Below are positions 1-8,442 of a stretch of 32,026 nucleotides of DNA, one piece after another. How positions within the stretch are numbered: the stretch's first letter is position 1; every line of letters begins with the position of its first letter. A model generated the notes under the pieces. It saw only the letters and a list, made by a program, of their open reading frames with translations. It did not search any database and was not told where the DNA came from. A program made the position numbers and the translations under genes. The stretch covers positions 1 to 32,026 of the forward strand of contig NBIV01000423.1 in the NCBI GenBank assembly GCA_003194525.1, read 5' to 3'. The DNA comes from Gracilariopsis chorda (lineage: Eukaryota; Rhodophyta; Florideophyceae; Gracilariales; Gracilariaceae).

Positions 1-887
1 AAATTTGTAGTAGAGTTTGCAGACTGTTTTTGTGGTCTTACAGGTACGTTGTGCTACATGTACCCATAAATGTTCTGAAAATGACCAAACCTAGCCCAAA
101 GAAGATCGGCAGTACGCTGGGTTGGTTTCTTCGCCAGCAAACAAAGCTCACATCAGTAAACGACAGCGCCCATGCGGCTCAGAATATACACTGCATTCAA
201 GTGTTCGAACCATAACGCGCGTAGTATGTTAACCCCTTTCACCATCTGAAAACGGGCGTTTATGAGATTGCATTTGTTGATGTCAAACTGAAATAAGATT
301 GTAGAAGTAGTATCGTCCGCATTACGTTGTTATCTCCCAACCATGTTTCGTTGTACCTTCATGCTGGACAGTTGCATTCCGTGTGCTTGAAAGCAAGATT
401 GCGTTCAGTGATCGACTGAAAACCTCTGTCTGCTCCTCATCTCATAGTCCGGAACATTTGCAGAGCAACCTGTTAGAGGTATAAAGTCTTTGTGCTTCGA
501 TAAACTAAGTCTCGAGGATGCCCCTGTGCCATTTCAGTGATTCTTAAGTAGCCAAGAAAAGTCGGAACGAAGAAAACGGGATCAAGGTGCGGGAACCACC
601 CATTATTAGACTGGTGCTAAACATCTTTACCAGAACCAGGACCGACACAGTGCAGATTTAAAAACCATAACGTCACTCCAAGAGTGACCTCTGTACTTCT
701 AGCTTGTTTTGTTCCCCATGTTTACTTCATTTCATCTCCCTGTACGGTTCGAATGAGGTGGTATTCTACTCGAGACATGATTTGAGAAGGGAGCTTCGTC
801 ATGAACGCTTCCTTGAGCTCAGTTTATCTCCATGTAAGCAGACTGGCTATGCTCACCAGACGAGTAGACCGGGTCAATCGGTTCCAT
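1..887. other. Region without a supportable gene
   Basis: Only short, low-value ORFs are seen. The plus-strand frame at 704-1012 overlaps the 3' end of the minus-strand AlkD-like gene and is judged a shadow. The segment is presumably the 3' flank of that gene. Single-base differences from the second copy (24387-25271) cluster in the first 350 bases, close to the window end. Confidence 0.5.
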
Positions 888-1898
888 TTATGTTGAATCA
901 ATTGTTGGATGTTCCTGTAAATACGCATTCGATCCGTCCCTCACTACGCTTGTTGTTGAAAAAAGGGGAGTTTCAGACCGAACAGCTCCCTGTAATGGTT
1001 GATTCTCTATAGGCGGATGAACATAGCGCTGTATGTTATTAGCCATACCACCAGCATTCGACCGGTGATTCATATTGCTGATTTCGTGCTCTATGTCTCC
1101 GGCAAAGTCGCAGTTGAAGTTCTGCAGAATGATTTCCTTTCTTTTCGAACGCAAAACGTTCTTCCAATCTTGATGATTTGCACAGGCCCTTGTAAGACCA
1201 GGGCCCGTCATCAAAGCCAGATTTCTTTCGTTTGAAAGGAATGTGTAGACTGTGTTCGGAAATCTGTGTGACAACGCTCGAAGTGCGCTTGCCACAACAT
1301 TCTTCGCACATTCATCGCGTTTTGTTAGTAAGAGAACGCACCCTTCAACTACCAAGGACTCGTATATAGCATCCCTTGCCAAAGGGATGAGACAATTCAG
1401 AGCGCTTCTTGCCTTCCAAACGCAGCTCGAACGAAACCATTGCGGGATTATTTGCAGCATAGCTTGACGCTCTCGGATGAGGAGGCCCGTCAAGACTTTC
1501 GTGCTAAAGCTGTCACAGACTTCGTAACAGGACATCAGCCCAGCTTCGAACAGTGCAGAAAAGGCTGTCATCAAGTGGCTTTGTACAGCATTCTCGTTGA
1601 ATAATACTTCGTCAATGAAGACAATGGAGGATAGTTTGTCTTCCAGGTAACTAGAATAGAAAAGCTGAAGCGCTACGTCAATACGGTGTTGTGCAAGAAT
1701 TTCACCGCACTGCGCTCGCCACTCTTCATTCCATGCATGCACCGCAAAACGAATCCCCCCTATTCGGACTCTTCGAAAATGCGTGATTGACTGTGACCGC
1801 TGGCGTTTCCAAGGGCTGGACTCAAATTGAGATTGTCGCTGCAGCAGATTTTGCAGACGAGCGATGCGCAATCGTACGATAGAGTCGTAAGCGTCCAT
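888..1898 (-). CDS. AlkD-like DNA alkylation repair protein (HEAT-type)
   Basis: Single-exon gene of 336 residues. I chose the ATG at 1898 (MDAYDS). The frame is open a little further upstream but without an ATG, and the ATG itself is conserved in the inverted copy at 18264. The protein is mostly helical. Residues about 55-245 resemble the AlkD/DNA-alkylation-repair HEAT family. YEVCD at 125-129 matches the family's W-x-x-x-D helix, with Tyr in place of Trp. VWKARSAL at 160-167 matches the conserved W-x-x-R, and a following helix pair around 187-221 resembles the family's ALR...P...FL pattern. Known members excise or bind alkylated bases. Here the N-terminal 50 residues are basic and the last 80 are low complexity, so the protein is longer than typical members at about 230. 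The assignment is from motif memory only. Glycosylase activity is not shown. Confidence 0.6.
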   Translation of the reverse strand: MDAYDSIVRLRIARLQNLLQRQSQFESSPWKRQRSQSITHFRRVRIGGIRFAVHAWNEEWRAQCGEILAQHRIDVALQLFYSSYLEDKLSSIVFIDEVLFNENAVQSHLMTAFSALFEAGLMSCYEVCDSFSTKVLTGLLIRERQAMLQIIPQWFRSSCVWKARSALNCLIPLARDAIYESLVVEGCVLLLTKRDECAKNVVASALRALSHRFPNTVYTFLSNERNLALMTGPGLTRACANHQDWKNVLRSKRKEIILQNFNCDFAGDIEHEISNMNHRSNAGGMANNIQRYVHPPIENQPLQGAVRSETPLFSTTSVVRDGSNAYLQEHPTIDST

Positions 1899-3511
1899 TG
1901 AATGAGATACGGGTGTTGATTGCTGTAATACTAGCAAGTATATGCAATCTTGGCCACAATTGTTTCCAAAGCTGGTTTGTTCGGGGGAAGAGCAAGAAAT
2001 GGACAGAATGTCCTTCTAGAAAGTACCGTAGACAGCGAGGTTGAAGGGAAACGGATGAAAATTGGGGAACAAAAGGGAAAGCACCAGGGTGTGCGAAGAT
2101 CCAAATGAAGGGTGTTGAGGTTGGCTAGAACATATGATACGACGAAGGCACACGAGCGGCCAAGGCTTTCACAAGCTCAGTATTTATGCCCTGAGTTGAT
2201 AGGCTCTCCGTTAACAGCTGTTTGCACCTTGTTACATGTCAGCGAGTGAGCCACGAAAACACCATAAACAGTAGCTAGAGAGTTTACGTTATCGAGTGCG
2301 CAAGAGGTAAGAAGCGCGGGATAACTTTTATAATACATGTGGTCACGCTCATTGGTATCGAAAGGAACCCCTGTGAACCGCTTCAAAACCCTGTTGAACA
2401 CGCGCCTCCTGAGAACGACAGTCGCGTTCTAAACCACTGCTCTGTTGAAATCAGCCCATCCCCCTCGGATGTGTTTCAGTTGTGCCAGGCCAATCTGCCC
2501 TTGGTAGATACGTGGTGGCAGCCAACAGAAACTTAGGGCTCAAAGCAGAAGCGCTTGATAAAGTATCGTTTACGTGACAAGAACACACACAAATTCAGGA
2601 TCCAGTTTTACAAATGTTTCGAGACCGCATTCCAAACGAGTGACTAACAAAGGCGACCCCCATCACTAAAGTACAGTCTGCTGGTGACGAAATTCGGATT
2701 CTTGGAGGTGGAATTGGACTGTCGCCCTCCGGGCTGCAGTTCACTTCTACTACGAGCCTGATCTTCTAGAAATAATAGCAAAGCAGAATCCGAATGAATG
2801 CAGCGGCACTTCTGAGTACGGAGCTGTCAGCAAATTTTGGCATTGGTCATGAAACGATTAAAATCTCGGTGCATCGGAGTGATATCGTAGTCATGAAGTG
2901 TAAGAACGGGCGTCGTGGAGCCAGACCTAGGCAGCGAAAGATCTCGAGTTTTTCTAACAAGTACAATCTCTGCATGAGAGAGACACTGTCAAACTACAAC
3001 TACCACTGAGTCGACAGTGACTCTTTCTCAGAGAGCTTCACGCTGCACGGCCTGCATTCATGATGTTGTAAAACTCGAAAAAAACATATGATATGATATG
3101 AGGGCTGGATCACCAAACGAGGCTTGAATGCGAGAGAAAGTTGAGGAGGAGCGATACATCCTTGAAGGACTACGTGTCTACATTGAAGTAGAAAGCTTCA
3201 ACATTTTTGAAGGACGTTTGGTGCGGAAACGGATTGCATGTAAGCGCGCTGAGCTGGAGCATTCGGCATGTTACCAGTGTCGGCAAGGGTAAATATCGGT
3301 CACGTGGCAGCACCTGTGCATTAAACTTAGGGTCACAGCCGAGGTGTTAGACAAAGCGACGGGTGTGAGGTTGGTGCGTGGCAAAGTACTACCTCTCAAC
3401 TCACTGCCTGGCAGGTCTTGAGTTGAGAGATCGACCGCGGGGTGTCACATGAATCTTGAGACAACGTGTCTTGTAACCTCTGCGTAGGGACGCCACAAGC
3501 GCGTTACGGGG
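1899..3511. other. Non-coding or decayed part of element A
   Basis: Several short open stretches are shared with A' and B, but none keeps one frame in all copies. One is around 2770-3009: in B its start reads DIIVKQNPKKRSGISEY, and in A and A' a later part reads KCKNGRRGARPRQRKISSF, but each copy has a stop or frame change. A second stretch at 2339-2575 is open in two frames. I treat these as remnants of one or more old coding exons plus the upstream region of the AlkD-like gene. Confidence 0.4.
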
Positions 3512-3787
3512 ATGCGGGATGAAGCAAGGCTGCCGGAGAGATATTACCGACAGCGCAAAAGCTGCGGTATCTACATGTTTCCGGAAGAATGCACCGAAAC
3601 AGGCGCGATCGGTCTGGTTACCTTCGTAGTCGATAACCAGCAATGCCCGACCAAAAGCGCTGACACATATGTGACTTCGAACGCAATGCCGCTTGGCATT
3701 TCAATCGCCGTCACTCTCTCCCGCCGGCTGGCTGCGATCACCTTTCTGTTTCAGCCGGCTCGCAAAGCGATCGAAACACCGCCTTGA
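3512..3787 (+). CDS. Conserved ORF module in element A, unknown function
   Basis: A 91-residue frame starting at ATG 3512 and containing EARLPERYYRQRKSCGIYMF followed by a segment ending TFVVDNQQ. Corresponding frames exist in B (12554-12784), A' (16477-16719, minus) and the second terminal copy (27893-28168). Between A and B several differences fall at third codon positions of this frame and are silent (Ser-Cys, Asn and Ile codons), which favours coding on this strand over the equally open minus frame. Between A and A' most changes alter residues, so constraint is weak or lost. It may be an exon or a decayed gene. I do not recognise the family. Confidence 0.35.
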   Translation: MRDEARLPERYYRQRKSCGIYMFPEECTETGAIGLVTFVVDNQQCPTKSADTYVTSNAMPLGISIAVTLSRRLAAITFLFQPARKAIETPP

Positions 3788-4269
3788 GGGGAGCCGCGCC
3801 AATGACAGTGCCAGCACGAAACCGGCGCTGTCACATAAGCAGCAGTAACAAGTGTTGGCGGAGGAGTAAACCCGCCCGCCCATTCAAAAAGTTGCATTTC
3901 ATCACCGACACTCTCCCCCTCCTTCCCCCCTCCCACAAATGGTTCCAGCGAGCCGTTCGCTCGCGTTGTACGCGCGCTTCCTGGGCGCCGCACAAACGCG
4001 CTGCTGACAGCGCGCCCTCCGCCAAGTGCTTCGGCAACGCGCTCAAATTTAACAAGAAAAAACAGCATCCGCACGAGGCGCGCTCGTACCTGCGCACCAC
4101 CAGCTTCCGTACTTGGCCAAAGCGCGCGTCGTCACCGCTGTGTTTCGCCGCCCCGCCTCTCTTCAAACACAGAGAAAGACAGAACCTGCAACCGTTCCCA
4201 TCACTAACCCCACTTGCACCTCCATCGTCGCAAGGACAGCAATACCCACCTCATCTCTGGCTTGCACAA

Positions 4270-5700
4270 ATGAACGTGACTGTTGGTCAGAACTGTAGAT
4301 AGAGCACTTTCTGTCGATGCGATGTAGCGGCGTCAGGACTATAGAAAAGAGCAGGCACAAGGCCTTGGTAGTTCTCCCAAGGATGCCCCCGACTCCCCAG
4401 AGATGGAACTGGAGTCGGGTTTTTATTTTGCCTTCTTCTGGCGGGTTCCCCAAAGAGGCTGTTTCCTCTTTGGGTTGCGCTGACCAACTACGTTTGGATT
4501 CTAGCGCAATGAGCAGACTGCAACCTACGCAAAAGAGGTGTGGGTAGACTAATAGGATGGGTACCTACCCAAAAACAATGATCAGTTCTTTTGCTACCAC
4601 CTATAGGGTTCCCACCCACGCGCCAGCACATACCTCCGTTAACAGTGACCCCCCGGCCCCCAGGGCTCACATGGTCATCAGCCTTCTCCGCGGCACCCTC
4701 CACAGCACTGCACGTAGCACAAAGTGCCACGCCCGAGCAATCTAGCTCCTATTTTCTCTCGAAATGACCATCCCTAGCACCAGCCTGTTCAGCAGCAGCC
4801 TGCTCAGCTTCAGCTGTCGAACGTGCAGACTTATGTTCAAAACTATCGTACGTTCAATAGCTCACCAATTTCTCCCGCTCCACCCCCTTTCCACCCCCTT
4901 TTTGCCAGCCGCTGACAAACAAGATGTTCTTTTCTCGTTTCCTTACACACAGGCCCCTTCAACTTTCACTACAGCTGCACCGTCAATCTAACCTTAGGTG
5001 ACGGAGAGTGTTTCACTCGAGTAATGTCCTGCCAACAGTGGGCCAACAGAGCCGACAGTTGGCAGGACATGGCTCGAGTGGCGCACTCTCCATCACCTGT
5101 CCCCGCGCCATTCAACCCCATACCGCCTGTGACGTCTGTGCATCCGGCGGGCCGCACGTCTCACCGTACTCCACCCGCCAGTACGCCCCGCAACAGCTGC
5201 TTTCACAGGCGCTCGGCGCATTTCCGTCCGTACGCTCACTACCTCGGCTGTCGCCACTGATGAAACGTCCCTCCAAACGCAGCCGTCTGTCTCCACGTAC
5301 AATGCCCACATCCAACTCCAGCGAGTCTGGGAGTTGCGAAGATAGATTCCATAACATGCATACCCGCAGCTACGGCTCCACGTTGGCCGATGTGAACCAA
5401 ACCTCTCTGAATGACTGGGAGGCTGTGGTAGACATGTATTTGCATGGAAGCGGTGCTCCGGACGGTGTGCCGCTGCGCGATCATTGCAAAGAAGACGGTC
5501 GTCGTGTGAATGACCGCAAACTACTGGAGAAGCGCCGCAATATCGGAAAGACGTTTGAGTTTTTTAGGCGCGTCGAGATTCGAGGCGGCGATCGGCTATT
5601 GTTGGGAGGGCAACTTGCGCCGCATGCAGAAAATGTACAGTGTGATCAGTCGTTGTCGCATTGTGAGCGCCATGAGGAAGGCGGGTCCACACTAATGTAA
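4270..5700 (+). pseudogene. Decayed copy of the spliced gene intact at 14702-15959
   Basis: Exon 1 starts MNV at 4270, is then interrupted by the LTR-like insertion (4281-4644), and resumes at 4645. The intron is recognisable at 4848-4952 (GTACGT to ACACAG, 105 nt), and exon 2 runs from 4953 to about 5684. Besides the insertion there is an in-frame TAG in exon 1 shortly after 4700, a one-base deletion near 5176, and an extra T in the T-run at about 5566-5571. The last is absent from the second terminal copy and so may be a sequencing error. Homology to A' stops near 5684, which removes the C-terminal region. The element copy is therefore judged non-functional. Confidence 0.7.
4281..4644. mobile_element. 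Solo LTR-like insertion (364 bp)
   Basis: A 364-bp segment present in A but absent at the same point in B and A'. It begins TGTTGG and ends GTTAACA, so it has the canonical TG...CA ends with a short TGTT/AACA inverted repeat. It is flanked by a 5-bp direct repeat GTGAC at 4276-4280 and 4645-4649. Those are the marks of an LTR retrotransposon solo LTR left after recombination. It contains two hairpins (4388-4419 and 4449-4474), the first followed by a T-rich run. No internal retroelement coding region is seen anywhere in the window. A small non-autonomous element is the alternative. Confidence 0.65.
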
Positions 5701-5819
5701 TTCGCAGTGGCGAGACGCTAGTAGTACATGGTCCACACAAGCAGTTGCCTCATTCGGGCAGAATGAAAGAAAGATGACCGATACGACCGAAAAGAACGGG
5801 TTCTAACCCAGTGTTAAGA

Positions 5820-6623
5820 ATGCGCTTTTCGCCTACCTCTACTGCGCCGCACCAGCACGCCCCCTCTGTCAAGCAGCAGCAGCAGCAGCAGCAGCAACTC
5901 ATATCGCCCATCAACCGCGCCCTGGGAATTTCGCCCCGCCTAATTGTTGTAGGTGACGTGCACGGATGTATTCATGAGTTGCAGCAGCTTCTCAGATTGG
6001 CTGACTACGCGCCGGGCGATCAAGTCATATTTCTGGGCGATCTCGTTGCAAAGGGTCCGGATTCCCCGTCAGTCGTCCAGTTAGCGCGTGAGATCGGCGC
6101 AAAGACCGTGCGAGGAAACCATGACTATGAGGTCATCCGCTTCTGGGAAGCGCGACGTCGTGGCGACCACGCCATCGTCTCACCCGAGCATGCCGCCATC
6201 GCCGCCAAACTTTCAACTGCAGACGTTAGGTTTTTGGGCGATGCACCGTGGTTCATTGAGGCCGCTGATATGAAGCACTTGTTTGTTCACGCCGGCTTCA
6301 TCCCGCGCGTGAAGCTCACCCAACAGAACCCTCGCCTTATGATGAATATGAGGAGCGTTTTGAAGGACGGAACAGTTACGGCGAAAAGTGTCGTTGGTTA
6401 TGAATGGGCAAAGTTGTGGCAGGGTCCTCACACCGTGGTTTTCGGACATGACGCGTGTCGCGGCTTGCAGCACTTTCAGTATGCTAGGGGAATTGACACG
6501 GGATGTGTTTACGGTGGCCGATTGACCGCTTTACTGTTACCCGAGAATCGACTCATCTCTGTTGCCGCAAAGCGCGCCTATGTGTCTCCGAGGAAGTTGC
6601 GCACCGTTCTTTGTGACCAGTAA
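5820..6623 (+). CDS. ApaH-like metallophosphatase (ALPH, PPP superfamily)
   Basis: Single-exon gene of 267 residues from ATG 5820. Metal-site motifs occur in the order known for PPP-type phosphatases: GDVHGC at 45-50, GDLVAKGPD at 73-81, GNHD at 99-102, HAG at 157-159 and FGHD near 208-211, followed by GIDTGCVYGG at 224-233. GNHD (not GNHE) and the C-terminal GIDTGC..GG block are typical of bacterial ApaH (diadenosine tetraphosphatase) and eukaryotic ApaH-like phosphatases rather than PP1/PP2A. Family members hydrolyse dinucleoside polyphosphates. One trypanosome member is an mRNA decapping enzyme, so the substrate here is open. The N-terminal 40 residues are low complexity with eight Gln (19-26) from a CAG run. 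No signal peptide or membrane segment is evident. Confidence 0.92.
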   Translation: MRFSPTSTAPHQHAPSVKQQQQQQQQLISPINRALGISPRLIVVGDVHGCIHELQQLLRLADYAPGDQVIFLGDLVAKGPDSPSVVQLAREIGAKTVRGNHDYEVIRFWEARRRGDHAIVSPEHAAIAAKLSTADVRFLGDAPWFIEAADMKHLFVHAGFIPRVKLTQQNPRLMMNMRSVLKDGTVTAKSVVGYEWAKLWQGPHTVVFGHDACRGLQHFQYARGIDTGCVYGGRLTALLLPENRLISVAAKRAYVSPRKLRTVLCDQ

Positions 6624-7014
6624 CCTCGTCTGCTGCCCTTTTTATGGTTATTACTCATTATCGCTTCCGCATTCGCATCTGCATCTGCATCTTTACTCCC
6701 TCCTCACCAAATTCTATCTTAACAATTGTACTTTCTTCCCCATGCTTCTAATGGCACATGCACAACTTTTCCCACGTTCTCTGCTCAATCACTCACCTGC
6801 CTTTTTCCTTTTTGTCACATGGTCATGCATGCCAAAACGTCCTATGACGCAAGCACCTGCGTGCATTGCAACGCTGTAAGACTAAACAAAAAAGCTGTTC
6901 GTTGACATCCCCCCATAACCCGACACAAAAACAACAAGTTCTTATGGGTACTGCTCCTGGCCTTGTGCTGGAAACACGTATGTACTGCGTTGCGCGCGTG
7001 ATCCATCTTCTCTC
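6624..7014. other. Phosphatase 3' flank
   Basis: T- and C-rich sequence downstream of the phosphatase stop. It contains a short hexamer array (GCATCT-like units near 6672-6692) and no supportable gene. An overlapping frame entered at 6562 is a shadow of the phosphatase. Confidence 0.5.
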
Positions 7015-7221
7015 ATGGCCCCTCGTACTGAATTATTCTCTCTGTGTAAATGGGCAGTAAACCCGCATACGCAACATCTACACACAAAGCTCCGAAAGGT
7101 TGAGTTACGGGCAAATGCCTCCAACCACCGTTGGGACATTCGCTCTGAAGGGCGCGTTCATTATCTCAAACTGAATGAAACCATCCCCGACTGGAAAAAC
7201 GTAAAGATTCGTCGGGCTTGA
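7015..7221 (+). CDS. Small ORF, unknown
   Basis: A 68-residue frame from ATG 7015, rich in basic residues (KLRKVELR, KNVKIRRA), identical in the second terminal copy at 31392-31598. It follows the phosphatase by about 390 bases. It could be a small gene or the last exon of a spliced one. No family is recognised and there is no independent homologue in the window to test for constraint. Confidence 0.25.
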   Translation: MAPRTELFSLCKWAVNPHTQHLHTKLRKVELRANASNHRWDIRSEGRVHYLKLNETIPDWKNVKIRRA

Positions 7222-7742
7222 ATGGATGCATTACATGTTCGTCGTGCTCGCAACCGCTATATTATTGTGTGAAGTGCGCTGCGCTTGTTGGATTCACGTT
7301 CAGGTTTCCTTTTCTTCGATCTTCACTCCCAGCCATGCAATGACCGCCGGACCTTTGCAAGCGTAGGACCTTGTACAGTAACCTAAGGAATTGACGTGAA
7401 GTCTACAGTAGGTGACGGTTGTAACGCAAAACTGTCACGCAGAATCTGCTCAGTGGCATACGAATTGTATGGCACGATGTAACTGACATATTTACAATCT
7501 TTGGCTCTACCTGGAAGGGTACAGATTAGACATCAATATACCATGGGTGCAGAAGGTAGAAAGGTGGCAGTTGGCACAGTGACCAATGGGCAGCGCGTAC
7601 CGTCGGTGCTGTGTGCACGCACAGTACACGCGCAAGCGCCCCTCCGCCGCCGCAGCGTTGCTTACAACCTTATACACTACTCGCGCCGGCATGCGCCGCG
7701 CCACCGCCGTCCACACACGCCACTCGCTCAGACCACATCGCA
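7222..7742. other. Region upstream of the proline-rich repeat gene
   Basis: No gene is supported. Open frames near 7501-7983 arise from the GC-rich repeat in other frames and start without an ATG or run into the repeat. This is the likely promoter and 5' UTR region for the gene at 7743. The second terminal copy ends inside this region (equivalent of 7650). Confidence 0.4.
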
Positions 7743-8442
7743 ATGTCCAACTATACGCATCCGACGCACTATACTGGCACCCCGCCGCCCCCGCCCCCGA
7801 ACTATAGGCATCCAACGCACTATACTGGCACCCCGCCGCCGCCGCCGCCCAACTATAGGCATCCGACGCACTATACTGGCACCCCGCCGCCGCCGCCCTC
7901 GTCTTCGTCCTCTAGGTCCAACTATAGGCATCCGACGCACTATACTGGCACCCCGCCGCCGCCGCCCCGTCTTCGTCCTCTAGGTCCAACTATAGGCATC
8001 CGACGCACTATACTGGCACCCCGCCGCCGCCGCCCCGTCTTCGTCCTCTAGGTCCAACTATAGGCATCCGACGCACTATACTGGCACCCCGCCGCCGCCG
8101 CCCCCGTCTTCGTCCTCTAGGTCCAACTATAGGCATCCGACGCACTATACTGGCACCCCGCCGCCGCCGCCCCCGTCTTCGTCCTCTAGGTCCAACTATA
8201 GGCATCCGACGCACTATACTGGCACCCCGCCGCCGCCGCCCCCGTCGTCGTCCTCCGGCGCAGGCACTGACAACCCACCACCGCTTCCCACCGGCTATCT
8301 CGGTCAGCCGCCGCCGCTGCTCGGCTTTGTCTATCCTACTTACCCAGGCCTACTGCCGCCGCCTCCCCGATCCTCGTCCAGCACTTCCCGGCACGTGCGC
8401 AAGATCAAACGACGCGCGAAGCAGATGTCGCGAAAATCTTGA
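7743..8442 (+). CDS. Proline/tyrosine-rich tandem-repeat protein, frame broken within the repeat
   Basis: ATG 7743 opens MSNYTHPTHYTG, followed by repeat units of NYRHPTHYTGT plus a run of Pro and then SSSSR (23 residues in a full unit). The tail after the repeat returns to a compatible frame and ends at TGA 8440-8442, with a Pro-rich stretch and then a basic end (RKIKRRAKQMSRKS). Two units are 68 nt instead of 69 because a C run is one base shorter, so as written the frame closes at 8051. The two losses together leave the tail two bases out of frame. Either both are homopolymer errors or the gene is broken. Pro/Tyr/His repeats suggest a structural or surface protein, but no signal peptide is visible. 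Confidence 0.55.
7749..8262 (+). repeat. Minisatellite, eight units (51/68/69 bp)
   Basis: Units start with AACTATAGGCATCC-like sequence at 7749, 7800, 7851, 7920, 7988, 8056, 8125 and 8194. Their lengths are 51, 51, 69, 68, 68, 69, 69 and about 69 bp. The 51-bp units lack the block encoding SSSSR-S. Later units are nearly identical to one another, which points to recent unit-by-unit expansion. The array is very GC-rich with CCG runs, which also makes it error-prone in sequencing. Confidence 0.95.

Larger units (their letters stand above)
1880..5684 (+). repeat. Element copy A (long dispersed/inverted repeat module)
   Basis: This stretch matches, in reverse orientation, 14960-18300 (A'). From about 2768 it also matches, in direct orientation, 11837-13592 (B). 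The homology with A' starts inside the first codons of the AlkD-like gene, includes that gene's upstream region, and stops abruptly near 5684 inside the coding region of the spliced gene. Copies differ by many substitutions and indels, so these duplications are older than the terminal repeat. No terminal inverted repeats or transposase were found, so segmental duplication is as likely as transposition. Confidence 0.85.
1..7650 (+). repeat. Long direct terminal repeat, copy 1
   Basis: This segment recurs in the same orientation at 24387-32026. The match starts at the first base of the window and runs to its last base. The AlkD-like reading frame is identical in both copies and most of the phosphatase frame is too. 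Differences are scattered single-base indels, mainly in homopolymer runs (for example near 79, 160, 258, 343, 5566), plus one 6-base gap near 3493, a changed CAG run near 5874-5896 and a few substitutions. The pattern suggests sequencing noise in two readings of one locus. A real recent tandem duplication is the alternative. Confidence 0.95.

Noticed and set aside
704..1012. Plus ORF overlapping the AlkD-like gene's end
   Set aside because: It overlaps the better-supported minus gene and has no recognisable features.
7728..8214. Minus-strand Arg/Gly-rich ORFs across the minisatellite
   Set aside because: Open only because the GC-rich repeat lacks stops on that strand. The plus frame has an ATG, sensible repeats and a non-repeat tail.
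7749..8262. CRISPR-like array
   Set aside because: Units are contiguous coding repeats without unique spacers, in a eukaryotic context. It is a minisatellite.
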